This document shows positions 1 through 9,555 of a stretch of 64,000 nt of DNA, piece by piece. The notes below the pieces were generated by a model. The model was given only the letters and a program-made list of their open reading frames with translations, did no database searches and was not told the origin of the DNA. The stretch comes from Paraescarpia echinospica (taxonomy: Eukaryota; Annelida; Polychaeta; Sabellida; Siboglinidae): NCBI GenBank assembly GCA_020002185.1, contig CM034534.1, positions 61,792,990 through 61,856,989 on the forward strand, given 5' to 3'. Numbering within the stretch: the stretch's first letter is position 1; each line of letters opens with the position of its first letter. The position numbers and the translations under genes are program-made.

Positions 1-115
1 ATCTACACAATTTGACTTCAAGTTTTGCTTTACCAGATTGTGCGTGAGTGTGTGTATGTGTGTGCCTGTTTGTGCATGTGCGTGCAAGCTTGTGCACATG
101 TGCACTCAACATAGC
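1..115. repeat. GT-rich simple sequence
   Basis: Purine-pyrimidine alternating stretch rich in TGTG and GTGC runs. It ends where CR1 homology begins near 116. No coding signal is seen. Confidence 0.6.
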
Positions 116-120
116 AATAG

Positions 121-1260
121 ATGGAGCAGAGAGGGATGACGCGGAGAGTTGAGAATTCTACAACACAGAAGGAGCAGAGTTGTGACACGGAGACTGAAGA
201 AAGGAGACTGAGAGGAGGGAAGGTGACCGGTGTGAAGAAACAAGAAATTGAGAAGACAGAGGGACGGAGGAAAAGTGTTCGGCAGAGGAAAAGAAAACGG
301 GTCAGTGGGGATAGATCAACAGGTAGTCAGACTGAAGAGAACGAGGAGAGACGCGATACAGGTGGTGAAGAGGTAGATACCACAGAGGCAGTTGGTAAGA
401 CTGTGAGACAGAAGACTGATGGAAGAAGACAGTGTTCAGCAAAAAACAGAAAACGTGACAGGGGAGAAAGTGACCGTAGTGAAGGAGGTAGCCGGGGAAA
501 AGGGACGGGAGAGGAGAGAAGAAAATGTGATGGGAGGAAAGTTGAAGGGACGAAAGGAAGTGAGAGTAAATGTGCTAGAAGAGAAGATAACAGGAGGAAA
601 GGGGACAAGAGAAAACGCGACAGGAAAGAAGGGAATGGAAGAGAATGTGACAGGAGAGAAGACGGCAAGAGGAAAAGACAACAACCAGACATATGCAAAT
701 CGGAGGAGCTATTCCGAGGCAGTGATTGAGGGGGCAAGGAGAAAAGAGAGAGTGTTTGTGGGCGATTCAATTCTGTGAAAAACAGACAAGACTAAATGCG
801 AGGGGAAGGACGTTGTTGTATGTTTACCGGGGGCTAGGATAGAGCATGTGACCGAAAGGGTAGAGAAGATATTGGGGCATGGCAAGGGAGGGTCTATACT
901 AGTACACGTAGGGACAAACAATGCAGACAAGGAGGGAACAACTGTGATAGTTCAGAAGTACAGACATCTAGTAAGGAAGCTAAAGAAGACAAGGGTGGAA
1001 CAGGTTGTTCTCTCAGGAATTTTGCCAGTGATGGGAGGAAGGGGGGCATCATATAGAAACTGTAAGAGGGTGGCGATCAACGCACTAGTTGAGCAGATGT
1101 GTGAAGAAGAGGGCGTGGGATTCATATTTATGGGGGTACTTTGTTGGGAGAGAAGATATGTACATGAGAGATGGCCTCCATCTAAGTGGAAAGGGGGAAG
1201 CAGTATTCTCAGAGAATCTGCTGAGATCTGTTGACAGTGGGACAGGTTGCATCTATTTAA
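121..1260 (+). pseudogene. CR1 ORF1 remnant: basic linker plus SGNH-type esterase
   Basis: ORF1 of CR1 elements encodes an RNA-binding accessory protein that often carries an SGNH/GDSL esterase-like domain. The upstream part is extremely Lys/Arg/Glu-rich with short tandem motifs such as ENVTGEK. The esterase part keeps three blocks: VGDSIL with the nucleophile serine, VHVGTNN, and a DGLHLS region that is shifted out of frame here. A stop at 776-778 falls just after GDSIL, where copy C continues in frame. A frameshift near 1130 breaks the C-terminus. Two overlapping open frames (121-729 and 419-778) both look open only because of the purine-rich composition. The frame joined to the esterase is the 419 one. 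Confidence 0.85.
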
Positions 1261-2520
1261 ACTAAATTCGCAGAGGGGACTCGCAGTGAAGCCTGAAACT
1301 GGAGGCATAGATAAAGACAGCAAAAATAATTCAGCAAAGAACAGTCTGGAAAACTGTTCTGAAACTGGATATAAATGTGCTTGTTTAAATGCAAGGAGTA
1401 TAGTAAACAAAAGAAATGAACTAAACATTATGGTAGAAGATATTGACCCTCACATAATAGGTATAACCGAATCATGGGCAACCACCGATGTATCAGATGC
1501 CGAATTGGGACTGACAGGTTATGTAATGTTTAGGAAAGATAGAATAGGAAGAAGGGGAGGTGGAGTTATTTTATATAATAAAGAATCTATCCAGGCTTAT
1601 GAAATAAATTAGACAGAGAAGCAGATTGCGAAGAATCTGTTTGGTGTAACATAGTTACAGGAAACTCAACGTTAACGGTTGGATTAGTTTATCGAAGTCC
1701 AAACAAGCATAGAAGAGAATGAGAATATACAAAACGCTATAAGGGAAGTGAGCAAACGGGACTGTGTTATTATGAGGGATTTCAACCTTGGGCATATAAA
1801 ATGGAAATCTCTACAGAGTATGGATAGTGAGGACCACAAGTTTTTAGTTTTAGTACAAGATAGTTTCCTTTCTCAACATGTGCTAGAACCAACCAGGGAA
1901 GAGAATGTGTTATAGACATAATGTTGTCCTCACAGAACGAATTAGTTGACAATGTCAGGATATGTGAGCCACTGGGGAATAGTGATCACAACCAGATACA
2001 TTTTACCATCAAAATAAAATCAGAAAGGAATAGTAAAAAGCAGTACAGGAGAAATTTCCACAAAGGAAAATATAAGGACATCAGGAAATATTTAGCAAAG
2101 ATAGACTGGAATAACACACTGAAGAATAAGACAGCAACAGAATGCTGGAATATCTTAAAGAGTGAAATTGAATGCATCATCGTCAAATTTGTTCCCTTAA
2201 AAAACACGGGAAACGGTCCAAAAAGAAACACTTATCGAAAGAAGCCATTAGAAAAATTCAGTATAAACAAATTATGTGGAAGTCATATAGACGTACTGGA
2301 AATGACGAAGACTACAACATTTATAAAGAAGCACTAAACCAAGCTACAGCTGAAATTAGAGATTCAAAGAGAAGCTATGAACATAAATTAGCTTGTAATA
2401 TAAAACATGACAGCAAGAGTTTTATGCGTATGTTCGAAGCAAACAGAAAGTTCAGGATAAGGTCGGTCCTCTAGAAGATAGTGCTGGAAATATAATATCA
2501 GAAGGATTCTTAATGGCAGA
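1247..2520 (+). pseudogene. CR1 ORF2 endonuclease part, broken
   Basis: N-terminal apurinic/apyrimidinic-type endonuclease of CR1 ORF2, which nicks target DNA for target-primed reverse transcription. Visible blocks in order are LNARSIVNK, GITESW, the GLVYRSP region (shifted), GDFN altered to RDFN, and GNSDHNQ with the catalytic SDH. The frame is lost near 1610 by a stop, near 1700 by an indel, and again near 2200 and 2474. The intact version of the same region is in copy E at 61165-62301. ORF2 overlaps the end of ORF1 without an ATG at the overlap, so reinitiation or a downstream start is likely in active copies. Confidence 0.85.
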
Positions 2521-4140
2521 AGACCTGAATGAGTATTTTAGTTCAGTGTTTACCAGATAAGGCACTAGTTCACTGCCAGTACCAGAGGCTAAGTTCAAGG
2601 GGGCAGAATCAGACTATTTAAGACAGTTAATTGTAACCCCAGAAATGGTAGCTAAGAAAATTAGGGCTATGAAGGATAATAAATCACCTGGAGTGGATGG
2701 TATTCCACCCAAACTACTATTGGAAATTGTAGAACAAATTAACATACCGCTTGCAACAGTTTTCAACTTGTTATTAGAAGAGGGAGAGGTTCCTTTAGAA
2801 TGGAAAGAAGCAAACATTATACCGTTATTCAAAAAAGGTTCGGGAAACAAGTCAAATAATTATAGACAAGTTAGCTTAACATCAGTGATTTGTATATTAT
2901 TAGAAAGACTAATTAAAGATCACATGGTGGATTTTCTTATTAAACATAACTTGATGAACCCATCTCAACATGGGTTTCTAAAAGCGAGGTCATGCTTAAC
3001 AAATATGTTACGTTTTTTGGAAGATATCACTAAGTGGGTAGATGATGGATCACCAGTAGATATCATCTACTTAGATTTTCAAAAAGCTTTCGACAAAGTG
3101 CCACATCAGAGATTACTGCTTAAACTAAAAGCCCATGGCATAGGAAATGGTATAATTAACTGGATAGAAAAATGGTTGATTGACAGAAGACAACGGGTAG
3201 TTGTTGATGGGGAGGCTTCAAACTGGAAATCAGTTTTGAGTGGGGTTCCACAGGGATCAGTACTGGGACCTATATTATTCATAATATATATAAACGATTT
3301 GGACGATGATATAGCTAGCAAGGTGTTGAAGTTTGCAGATGATACAAAAGTGTTTAGAAGGATTAAAAGTGATGGAGATAGACAGCATTTACAAGATGAT
3401 CTTGACAGGTTGATCAAATGGTCTGAAAAGTGGCAAATGTTGTTTAATTTTGGGAAATGTAAATGCCTTCACACAGGACATGGGAACGAATGTGTAGAAT
3501 ATACAATGGGGAGAACTGTACTAAATACTACTGTAAAAGAAAAAGACTTAGGGCTGACAATTAGTGCTGACATGAAGGTTTCAGAGCAGTGTGGAATTGC
3601 AGCTTCAAAAGGAAATGAAATCCTTGGATTGATTAGGCGAAATATTGCATATAAAGAAAAAGAACTAATAATACCGCAGTACAAAACAATAGTTAGGCCT
3701 CATTTAGAATATTGTATACAAGCGTGGAGGTCATACCGCAAGAAGGACATAGATATGCTAGAAAGAGTACAGAGGAGAGCGACTAAAATGATACCAAAGC
3801 TGAGGGATCTTAGTTATGAAAAACGCCTAAAAGAATGTGGTTTAACAACACTAGAGACCAGGAGATTGAGAGGAGATCAGATAGAAGTGTTTAAAATATT
3901 GAATGGTTATGAAAATATTGATAGAAACATGTTTTTTTTTCAGTTAAGAAAGATAGAAAGCCTAGAGGACATGAAGTTACATTAGTAAAGGAGCAGTGTA
4001 GATTAGACGTAAGAAAGTTCTCATTTTCACAAAGGACTGTGAATGAATGGAACAGATTATCTGATGATTGCGTGGGTGCTAGTAGTGTGAATATATTTAA
4101 AAATAAAATCGACACATAGCTCAGAAGGGCTGGATATATG
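2521..4140 (+). pseudogene. CR1 ORF2 reverse transcriptase, longest open copy in the window
   Basis: A 446-residue open stretch (2645-3985, ATG-started but internal to ORF2) covers the reverse transcriptase. Motifs are SPGVDGIPPKLL (fingers), YLDFQKAFDKVPH (motif A aspartate), GVPQGSVLGPILF (motif B), KFADDTKVF (catalytic Asp pair at about 3332-3340) and the CR1 C-terminal VQRRATKMIPKLR block. A T-run at about 3931 puts the last part out of frame; the tail resumes as FSFSQRTVNEWNRL near 4020 and meets a stop at 4117. An in-frame stop at about 2560 separates it from the endonuclease. The catalytic residues are kept, yet the copy cannot make full ORF2. Confidence 0.9.
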
Positions 4141-4232
4141 TAGATAAAAGGGTTGGACTCTCGATAAGCCAAAGGGCTTCCTTGTCCACCTGCCATTTAG
4201 AGTTAATTCTCTGGATGGCAATCTTGTTAAAT

Positions 4233-4886
4233 GTGTTTCCGTAAAAAATCGGACAACTGAACGTGCGGGTACGTGACTGTCACCCCTGGATCCAGCTATG
4301 GTCCACATAGTACGTACATGTATTGTTCACCTTCGCAGTGCTAATCGAGATCAAAGCGCGTTTTTACACAAAACTACATGCAAGTAATCCTAAACGCGTG
4401 TTTGCAACTGGTTGGCGGAAAAGATGTTAATAATACAACGTAAGTGTTACTTCGTGAGTAACAGTGCGTACAATTATTGATATACTTGTGGCGTGCATCC
4501 AGCGACACTCCTTCCTATAGTTAGATACCTACGATTGCAGTTGATAGCTGCAGGAAGCAGCAGTTGACAGACTGCCAAAAAACTGAAGCGACTAGTGAAC
4601 ATTGCTTCAGTTGACAAGTCTTGTCAACTCGTGTCGTTGTGCGTTGGTGTGGGGTCCGTAGACTTTCACGGCAAGTCTGACAAATATGGAATAAATCAAG
4701 CTCCGCTTGTAAATATCTATTAAACCTTAAGCGCCGTACGACAACACGCTCGTCGCTCGCCTCATTTGAAAATGGCTGTTAAACAATTCTGCAATGACGT
4801 CATCGTGACGCGTCAGAACCTGAAGCACGTTGTCTACAAAGTTGTGCGTATTTTCTGCGGTTGTGGTAAAATTACGTAACACACCT
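4233..4886. other. Intergenic, no gene seen
   Basis: No supported coding region. A short stretch at 4725-4741 (CCTTAAGCGCCGTACGA) recurs at about 56462-56479, so part of this gap belongs to a dispersed repeat. Confidence 0.5.
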
Positions 4887-5046
4887 GGGGCCGGTTTCAT
4901 GAAACGGCTAAGAACGTTCTTAACGCTACTATGATTGTCTTTGTAAATGACGTGAATTTTTTAATATAAGCAAACATAGGAGTTTACGCAAACACGTGAC
5001 GCTAAGTAATTGCGTAACTTTAAGTACGCTTCATGAAACTGGCCCC
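4887..5046. mobile_element. MITE-like element with GGGGCCGGTTTCATGAA ends
   Basis: A 160-bp segment bounded by inverted ends: GGGGCCGGTTTCATGAA on the left and TTCATGAAACTGGCCCC on the right, with one mismatch in 17. No coding capacity. The size and terminal inverted repeats fit a non-autonomous DNA transposon. The target duplication is not clear, so the superfamily is undecided. Confidence 0.7.
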
Positions 5047-5084
5047 TGTGCCCGAGATTATAAAGCAGTACTCGGTGCTCGATG

Positions 5085-5210
5085 CTCAGAATTTCATGTT
5101 CAAGCCTCGCTTTCACGCCATGCTCATACTTACGGAGGTTATAAAACTTTCTGAGCACGAAATCGTTCTCAGACTTGAGCATGAAACGTCTAAATTCTGA
5201 GTATGCTACT
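5085..5210. repeat. Imperfect palindrome (hairpin repeat)
   Basis: The left arm near 5092 (CTCAGAATTTCATGTTCAAG) pairs with the right arm near 5175-5203 (CTTGAGCATGAAACG...AAATTCTGAG). The centre is also weakly self-complementary (GCTCATACTT and GAGCACGAAA regions). It is probably a small foldback or MITE, directly abutting the previous one. A 73-codon minus frame across it is judged spurious. Confidence 0.5.
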
Positions 5211-5408
5211 TCTTCTTATGTACAGCTCAGAACTCTGTATCAGCCACATGTATGTGGCTAGAGTATTGTCGAGCTTGGGTGGGCCGTCGCAAGTAGCGGG
5301 TGGTGTAGCGTTGGTTTGGGTCTATTGCTTATTTTGTGACGTTTAGACAGATCAAAAGACCATATAGTCAGGGTGCCTATAGCTTTGCCTTTGTGGGCGT
5401 AGACTACT

Positions 5409-7145
5409 TTAGGCAGGCGAGCGGAGATGCTGTCTAAATGAGTCCAGTGATTGTTTGCTAACTAGCTGTTGTGTGCATTTGTTCCATGATTTCATCGTGC
5501 TTGGAAAGAATGAGTGCTTGTATGCGTCGATGCGGTTGAATGTCTGGAAGTAGCGATATGCGTTGCCTCTGGTACGAGTTGATGCGGCGGTGAGTGAAGT
5601 CGTTGTTATGTCCACTAACTTGTTCCTGATGCGGTAGAGCATTATGAGCTTGGCATTAGCCCGCCTACTCGCAAGGGTCTCCCATTTCAGCCTTTCGATC
5701 AGGGTTGTCACACTGCTGCGTCGACGGTAGTCATTCTTCACGAAGCGAGCAGCTTGTCGTTGTACATTTTGCACGGCCTTGATGTTCTTCTCTGTGGATG
5801 GATCCCTTGCTGTCGACGCATATTCCACGATGGGTCTAACGAACGTCTGATAGCATAATGCTTTGATGGCTTGTGGGCATCTGCTGATGTTCCGCTGTAG
5901 GAAAGCTCTGGTGTTGTTAGCCTTCTTTGTCACGTTGTTGATGTGTTCGCTCCATGTTAGTGTCCTGTCGATGGTTACTCCAAGGTCCTTGGCTCCATTG
6001 ACCTTCAATTGTTGTCCGTGGATAGAGTAATCACTGACAATTCTCTTCTTCCTTCTGTTGGTAATTCGGATAACTTCGCACTTGTCCGGATTAAACTCCA
6101 TCAGCCAGTTTTTTCCCCACATCTGTAGCTTGTATATGTCATCTTGTAGTTTATCTGCATCATCTCGTGAGTTGATGTTTCGGTACAGGAGACAGTCATC
6201 GGCAAATAGGCGTACAGTAGAGGACACTTGGTCTGGTAGGTCATTTATGTAGCAAAGGAAGAGGATGGGTCCAAGGACTGAACCCTGTGGGACGCCTGAG
6301 GTCACTGCAGCCGACGATGATCTTTTGCCTTCCAAAATGACTTCCTGGGTGCGGCTGCTCAGGAAGCTTTTGACCCAGTCCAGCATCTTTCCTCGCACAC
6401 CGTAATGGTGAAGTTTGGTAGCCAGGTGGTGGTGGGATACTTTGTCAAACGCCTTTTAGAAGTCCAACAGCACAGCGTCGATCTGGCCACCCTCGTTGAG
6501 GCACATCGCTAGGTCATCGACAGCTTGGATGAGTTGGGTTTCACAGGACCTACGTTTGCGAAACCCATGCTGGTAGTCAGATAGGATGTTGTGTTGTTCC
6601 AAGTGGTCCATCAGGTTACTGTGTATGATGTGTTCCAATGTCTTGCAGGAGATGTTCGTGAGGGATATGGGTCTATAGTTTGAAGCAGTAGTTCTTGTTC
6701 CCTTCTTGTATACTGGAATGACCCGGGCATGTTTCCAGTCTGCTGGTACTGTACCTTGGTTGAGTGATGCCTGGTAGATGAGTGTTAGCACTGGTGCAAG
6801 TTCTGCAGCATAGTCTTTCAGGAGCCTGGCTGGGATCCCATCACGTCCTGTGGCTTTGTGGGGTTTGACTGCTTCCAGTAGTTTTCTTACTCCTGCTTCC
6901 GATACTCTGATATGCGGAAAGTCACTGTATGGGCTCATTCCAAGACTCAGTACATTGTTCGTGTCTCCGTCGATGAAGACTGATGAGAACTGCATAGTAA
7001 GAATGTCAGCTTTAGTCTGGCTATCACTGTGGACGATGCCATTCTTCGTGAGTGGAGCTACTCCGCTGTTGTCCTTCTTTTTGCTTTTGATGAAAGACCA
7101 AAACTTCTTTAGATTACCCTCATTTTTATTGTTTTCGCCTATCAT
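5409..7145 (-). pseudogene. Non-LTR reverse transcriptase (ORF2 C-terminal part), one internal stop
   Basis: Two open stretches in the same frame, 6456-7145 (229 aa) and 5409-6398 (329 aa), are separated only by a stop in the motif A region (AVLLDF*KAFDKV). The sequence reads through otherwise, so a single point mutation is the likely cause. Motifs are GRDGIPARLLKD, VIPVYKKG, NYRPISLT, GVPQGSVLGPILF and RLFADDCLLY with both catalytic aspartates. The C-terminus carries VRPIVEYAS and VQNVQRQAARFV blocks typical of Jockey/CR1-group ORF2. Confidence 0.9.
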
Positions 7146-7248
7146 GGAGTTAATATATCCGTAATACGCCTTTCAGCACTCTGATTGGGCCAGCTTTTTT
7201 ATTTCTCGATATTTTGCCATGTCGCACACTCTTGGTACGCTGGGCCTT

Positions 7249-8185
7249 CTAGAAGTATTTCTTTTTCTTTCGTGACAGGTTTCTTATTATGCCATTGGCC
7301 CAGGGTTGGTTATAACTTTGGGAGAACAGTCTTGTAGGGACGTGGTTGGATAGTACGTTTTGGCACTTGGCAGTTAGCAACGCCCACAGCGTTTCCACAT
7401 GTGTGTCTGGATTGTGTTGGGTTTGCATTTCATCAGCAAATGTTGCTAGCTCTTCTTGAATCCGCTCGGTGTCTGCTTTTCTCCAGATGTGGATCTTCCT
7501 CTGGATAGGTCTTTGTCTTTTTGGTAATATGTCCGAGTTTACATCAACTGCTACATCGTGATCGCTGACCCCTGGTACGGGTTCGCATCTGTTGACGAGG
7601 GATGGCCGGTTCGTGAGGAAGATATCTAGGATGTTGTCAAGTCTTGTCGGGAAAGTGACCATTTGAGATAGGCCCAACATGGAAAATGTGTCGAGGAAGA
7701 GTTCGTTTATCTGTTTTGTGTACTGGTGTTTCAATACTGTGTTTGTTTTCCAATCAATATCCGGGAAGTTTGTGTCCCCTGCAATCCATAGGGGGCTGTT
7801 TGGGAATTTCCTGGCTATGTTGGATATGGCGTCACACATAGAGGTTGAGTAGTCAGCGTTATTATCTGTAGGTCTGTAGATTCCAAGTACTATGAGAGGA
7901 GTGTGTGCGGTCTGGATTTTCACAGCAACCATTTCACACGGTGTCATTATCGATATCTGTTCAACAACCAATCCAGTCTTGATGGCAATCATGACGCCAC
8001 CGTAGCTATCTGCTCGGTCTTTCCTGAAAGGGGGGTCATATCCAGGCGGCATGAATTCACTGCTATTGACAGCGGGCTTCAACCAAGTTTCACATGCAAC
8101 TATGACGTCAGGTTTTGCGTCGTCTATCATGAGGTGAAATTCTAGTTTCTTTGCACAGATTGACTGTAATTGACGTTAAGCTTAA
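7249..8185 (-). pseudogene. Non-LTR endonuclease domain (ORF2 N-terminal part)
   Basis: AP-like endonuclease reading VIVACETWL, GIYRPT, IAGDTNFPDIDW and GVSDHDV, with the usual Glu, Tyr, Asp-Asn and Ser-Asp-His residues in place. Upstream of the first ATG (8130) the frame shifts by one base into LNVN, the expected first endonuclease strand, so the ATG is internal. A frameshift in a poly-Lys run near 7250 separates it from the reverse transcriptase at 7145. Catalytic blocks are intact but the element is dead. Confidence 0.88.
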
Positions 8186-9039
8186 ATAGGCTGATGCTGT
8201 GTTTGTTAAGAGGATTTGACATTCGATCCATAATTAAATATCTGTATCGCTAGGTTCGTCGTAAGAATTAAAATCTAAGACTAAATGGGCCCTCGACCAG
8301 CAAGGACTTTGCCTTAACGTAAGTAGAATGCTACGGACCTTACTCAATGCCGTACTCAAACAAACAAAGATGGCAGCTCACGTAAAAATTCGTCGAATTC
8401 GTTGTCCAAGTTCGATGTTTACGAGAAGACAGCAGCTGGATATCAGCGTCCGAGTCGCTTCCGAGATGTAATCAATCCATTTGAAGAAGTGGTTCCACAC
8501 GAAATTAGCGAAAGATTCCGTGTTATGCTTCAAACTGCACTGTTTACTGAACATTTGTCAAATCTAGCGGGAAACAAACACTACGACACAATGTTACAAC
8601 GTTTATGTTTTGTGCACCTTTTTTGACGACGGGGACCGTTCGTTTATCGGTAGTGCTTGGCGATACAATTTCACAATAAGCTGCCGAGCGATTCGGTCAA
8701 AACGTTTCTTCAAAACAGTTTAGTTTTGCTGGACGATTAATAAAATTAACCTGTCAATACAGCCATATTATATGCCATTGCCTCAAACTGTAAATACTAT
8801 TATTTGTAACCTTTTTTTCTAAATTGGGAGTAATGGAATGTAATAAATAGTACAGATTAGTTATATTATTTATATTGTAAATATTGTCGTTTGTCTATAT
8901 ATTAATAGATAAACAAATGTTGAAGCTATTAGCCCATGCAAAGTTGATAATATAATTTGAAGACATACCCAATGCTGGATGTCAGGATATTTCATTATTT
9001 TGTTACACAAGGCGGGGGCAAGGATAGGCTTTCATCATA
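8186..9039. other. Unassigned stretch with one short orphan frame
   Basis: A 74-codon frame at 8402-8626 (contains INPFEEVVPHEISERF and ends CFVHLF) has no match I recognise. An ATG in another frame lies just upstream (about 8370, AAAGATGGCAGC context). The rest is AT-rich. The right edge (8980-9039) flanks gypsy-1 and is continuous with 13850 onward once that insertion is removed. Confidence 0.35.
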
Positions 9040-9044
9040 CGAAG

Positions 9045-9205
9045 TGTAGCGTAGTTCGTCTAAATACACTATATATTTACAAAACACGACATAACCATAA
9101 GATGGCGGAACAGGAACTACTTTTTATAGTATCCAATTATGGATCCTTACGCCGATACAAAACAATAGTAATTACGCATCAACACGTAGTTCTAAATACA
9201 CAACA
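9045..9205 (-). repeat. 3' LTR of gypsy-1
   Basis: 161 bp, TG...CA, identical to the other LTR except four positions. It contains ACTATAAAAAG (minus strand, about 9119-9130), a plausible TATA box that would act in the 5' copy. Confidence 0.95.
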
Positions 9206-9215
9206 TTTCCTCCCC
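9206..9215 (-). other. Polypurine tract of gypsy-1
   Basis: The minus-strand sequence GGGGAGGAAA sits directly upstream of the 3' LTR, the expected site for plus-strand DNA priming. Confidence 0.8.
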
Positions 9216-9555
9216 AATTAGTTTAGTAATCCCTATTGGAGATATGATACTGTTATATTTCACATTTTGAAGCAAACATAGCAAAGTTCTAACAGCAAGG
9301 AAAAATTACTTTGTCCGTTCTAGAAAAATAACAGCAGTCATGATCTAGTACAATTACTGTCCTAGTTCTGTGTTAGTCAGCGTCATTACTGTGAATGTTA
9401 GTAACAAGTAATGTTCCACTTGGTATCCGTTCACTCTCATTGAGTCCGAGTACAATTAAAAGGTAATGGATATTAAATTAAAGCAAATCTTCGAATTATC
9501 TCAATTAACAAGAAGTCTCAAAACTTCAACAGTTACGTGTAGTCCGAGTCACAAC

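Larger units (their letters stand above)
116..4232 (+). mobile_element. CR1 non-LTR retrotransposon, copy A, 5'-truncated
   Basis: About 4.1 kb matching copies C, D and E in this window. It starts inside ORF1, at the point equivalent to about 25,260 of copy C, so the 5'UTR and the Cys-rich ORF1 start are missing. It ends in the family 3' terminus GGCAATCTTGTTAAAT, where other copies repeat a CTTGTTAAAT decamer instead of poly(A), as is usual for CR1-type tails. ORF1 (esterase) and ORF2 (endonuclease plus reverse transcriptase) follow in order. Several stops and frameshifts make it a dead copy. No target-site duplication was found, which is typical of CR1. Confidence 0.93.
5265..8185 (-). mobile_element. 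Second non-LTR retrotransposon, Jockey/CR1 group, different family
   Basis: A minus-strand element with endonuclease (8185 down to about 7250) followed by reverse transcriptase (to 5409). Its protein differs strongly from the CR1 copies, so it is a separate family. It is 5'-truncated near 8185, at the start of the endonuclease (LNVN...CAKKLEFH). No ORF1 is present. The 3' limit is uncertain; sequence down to roughly 5265 looks like 3'UTR and no poly(A) or microsatellite tail is obvious. Confidence 0.85.

Noticed and set aside
121..729. 202-codon basic protein as an independent gene
   Set aside because: It is the purine-rich linker of CR1 ORF1 in an alternative frame; the frame linked to the esterase is another one.
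952..1428. Minus-strand open frames opposite CR1 ORF1/ORF2 (for example 952-1428, 3106-3417, 51026-51481)
   Set aside because: Shadows of the coding strand; they lack domains and move with the CR1 copies.
7903..8145. Plus-strand 80-codon frame over the second non-LTR endonuclease
   Set aside because: Antisense to a clear endonuclease domain.
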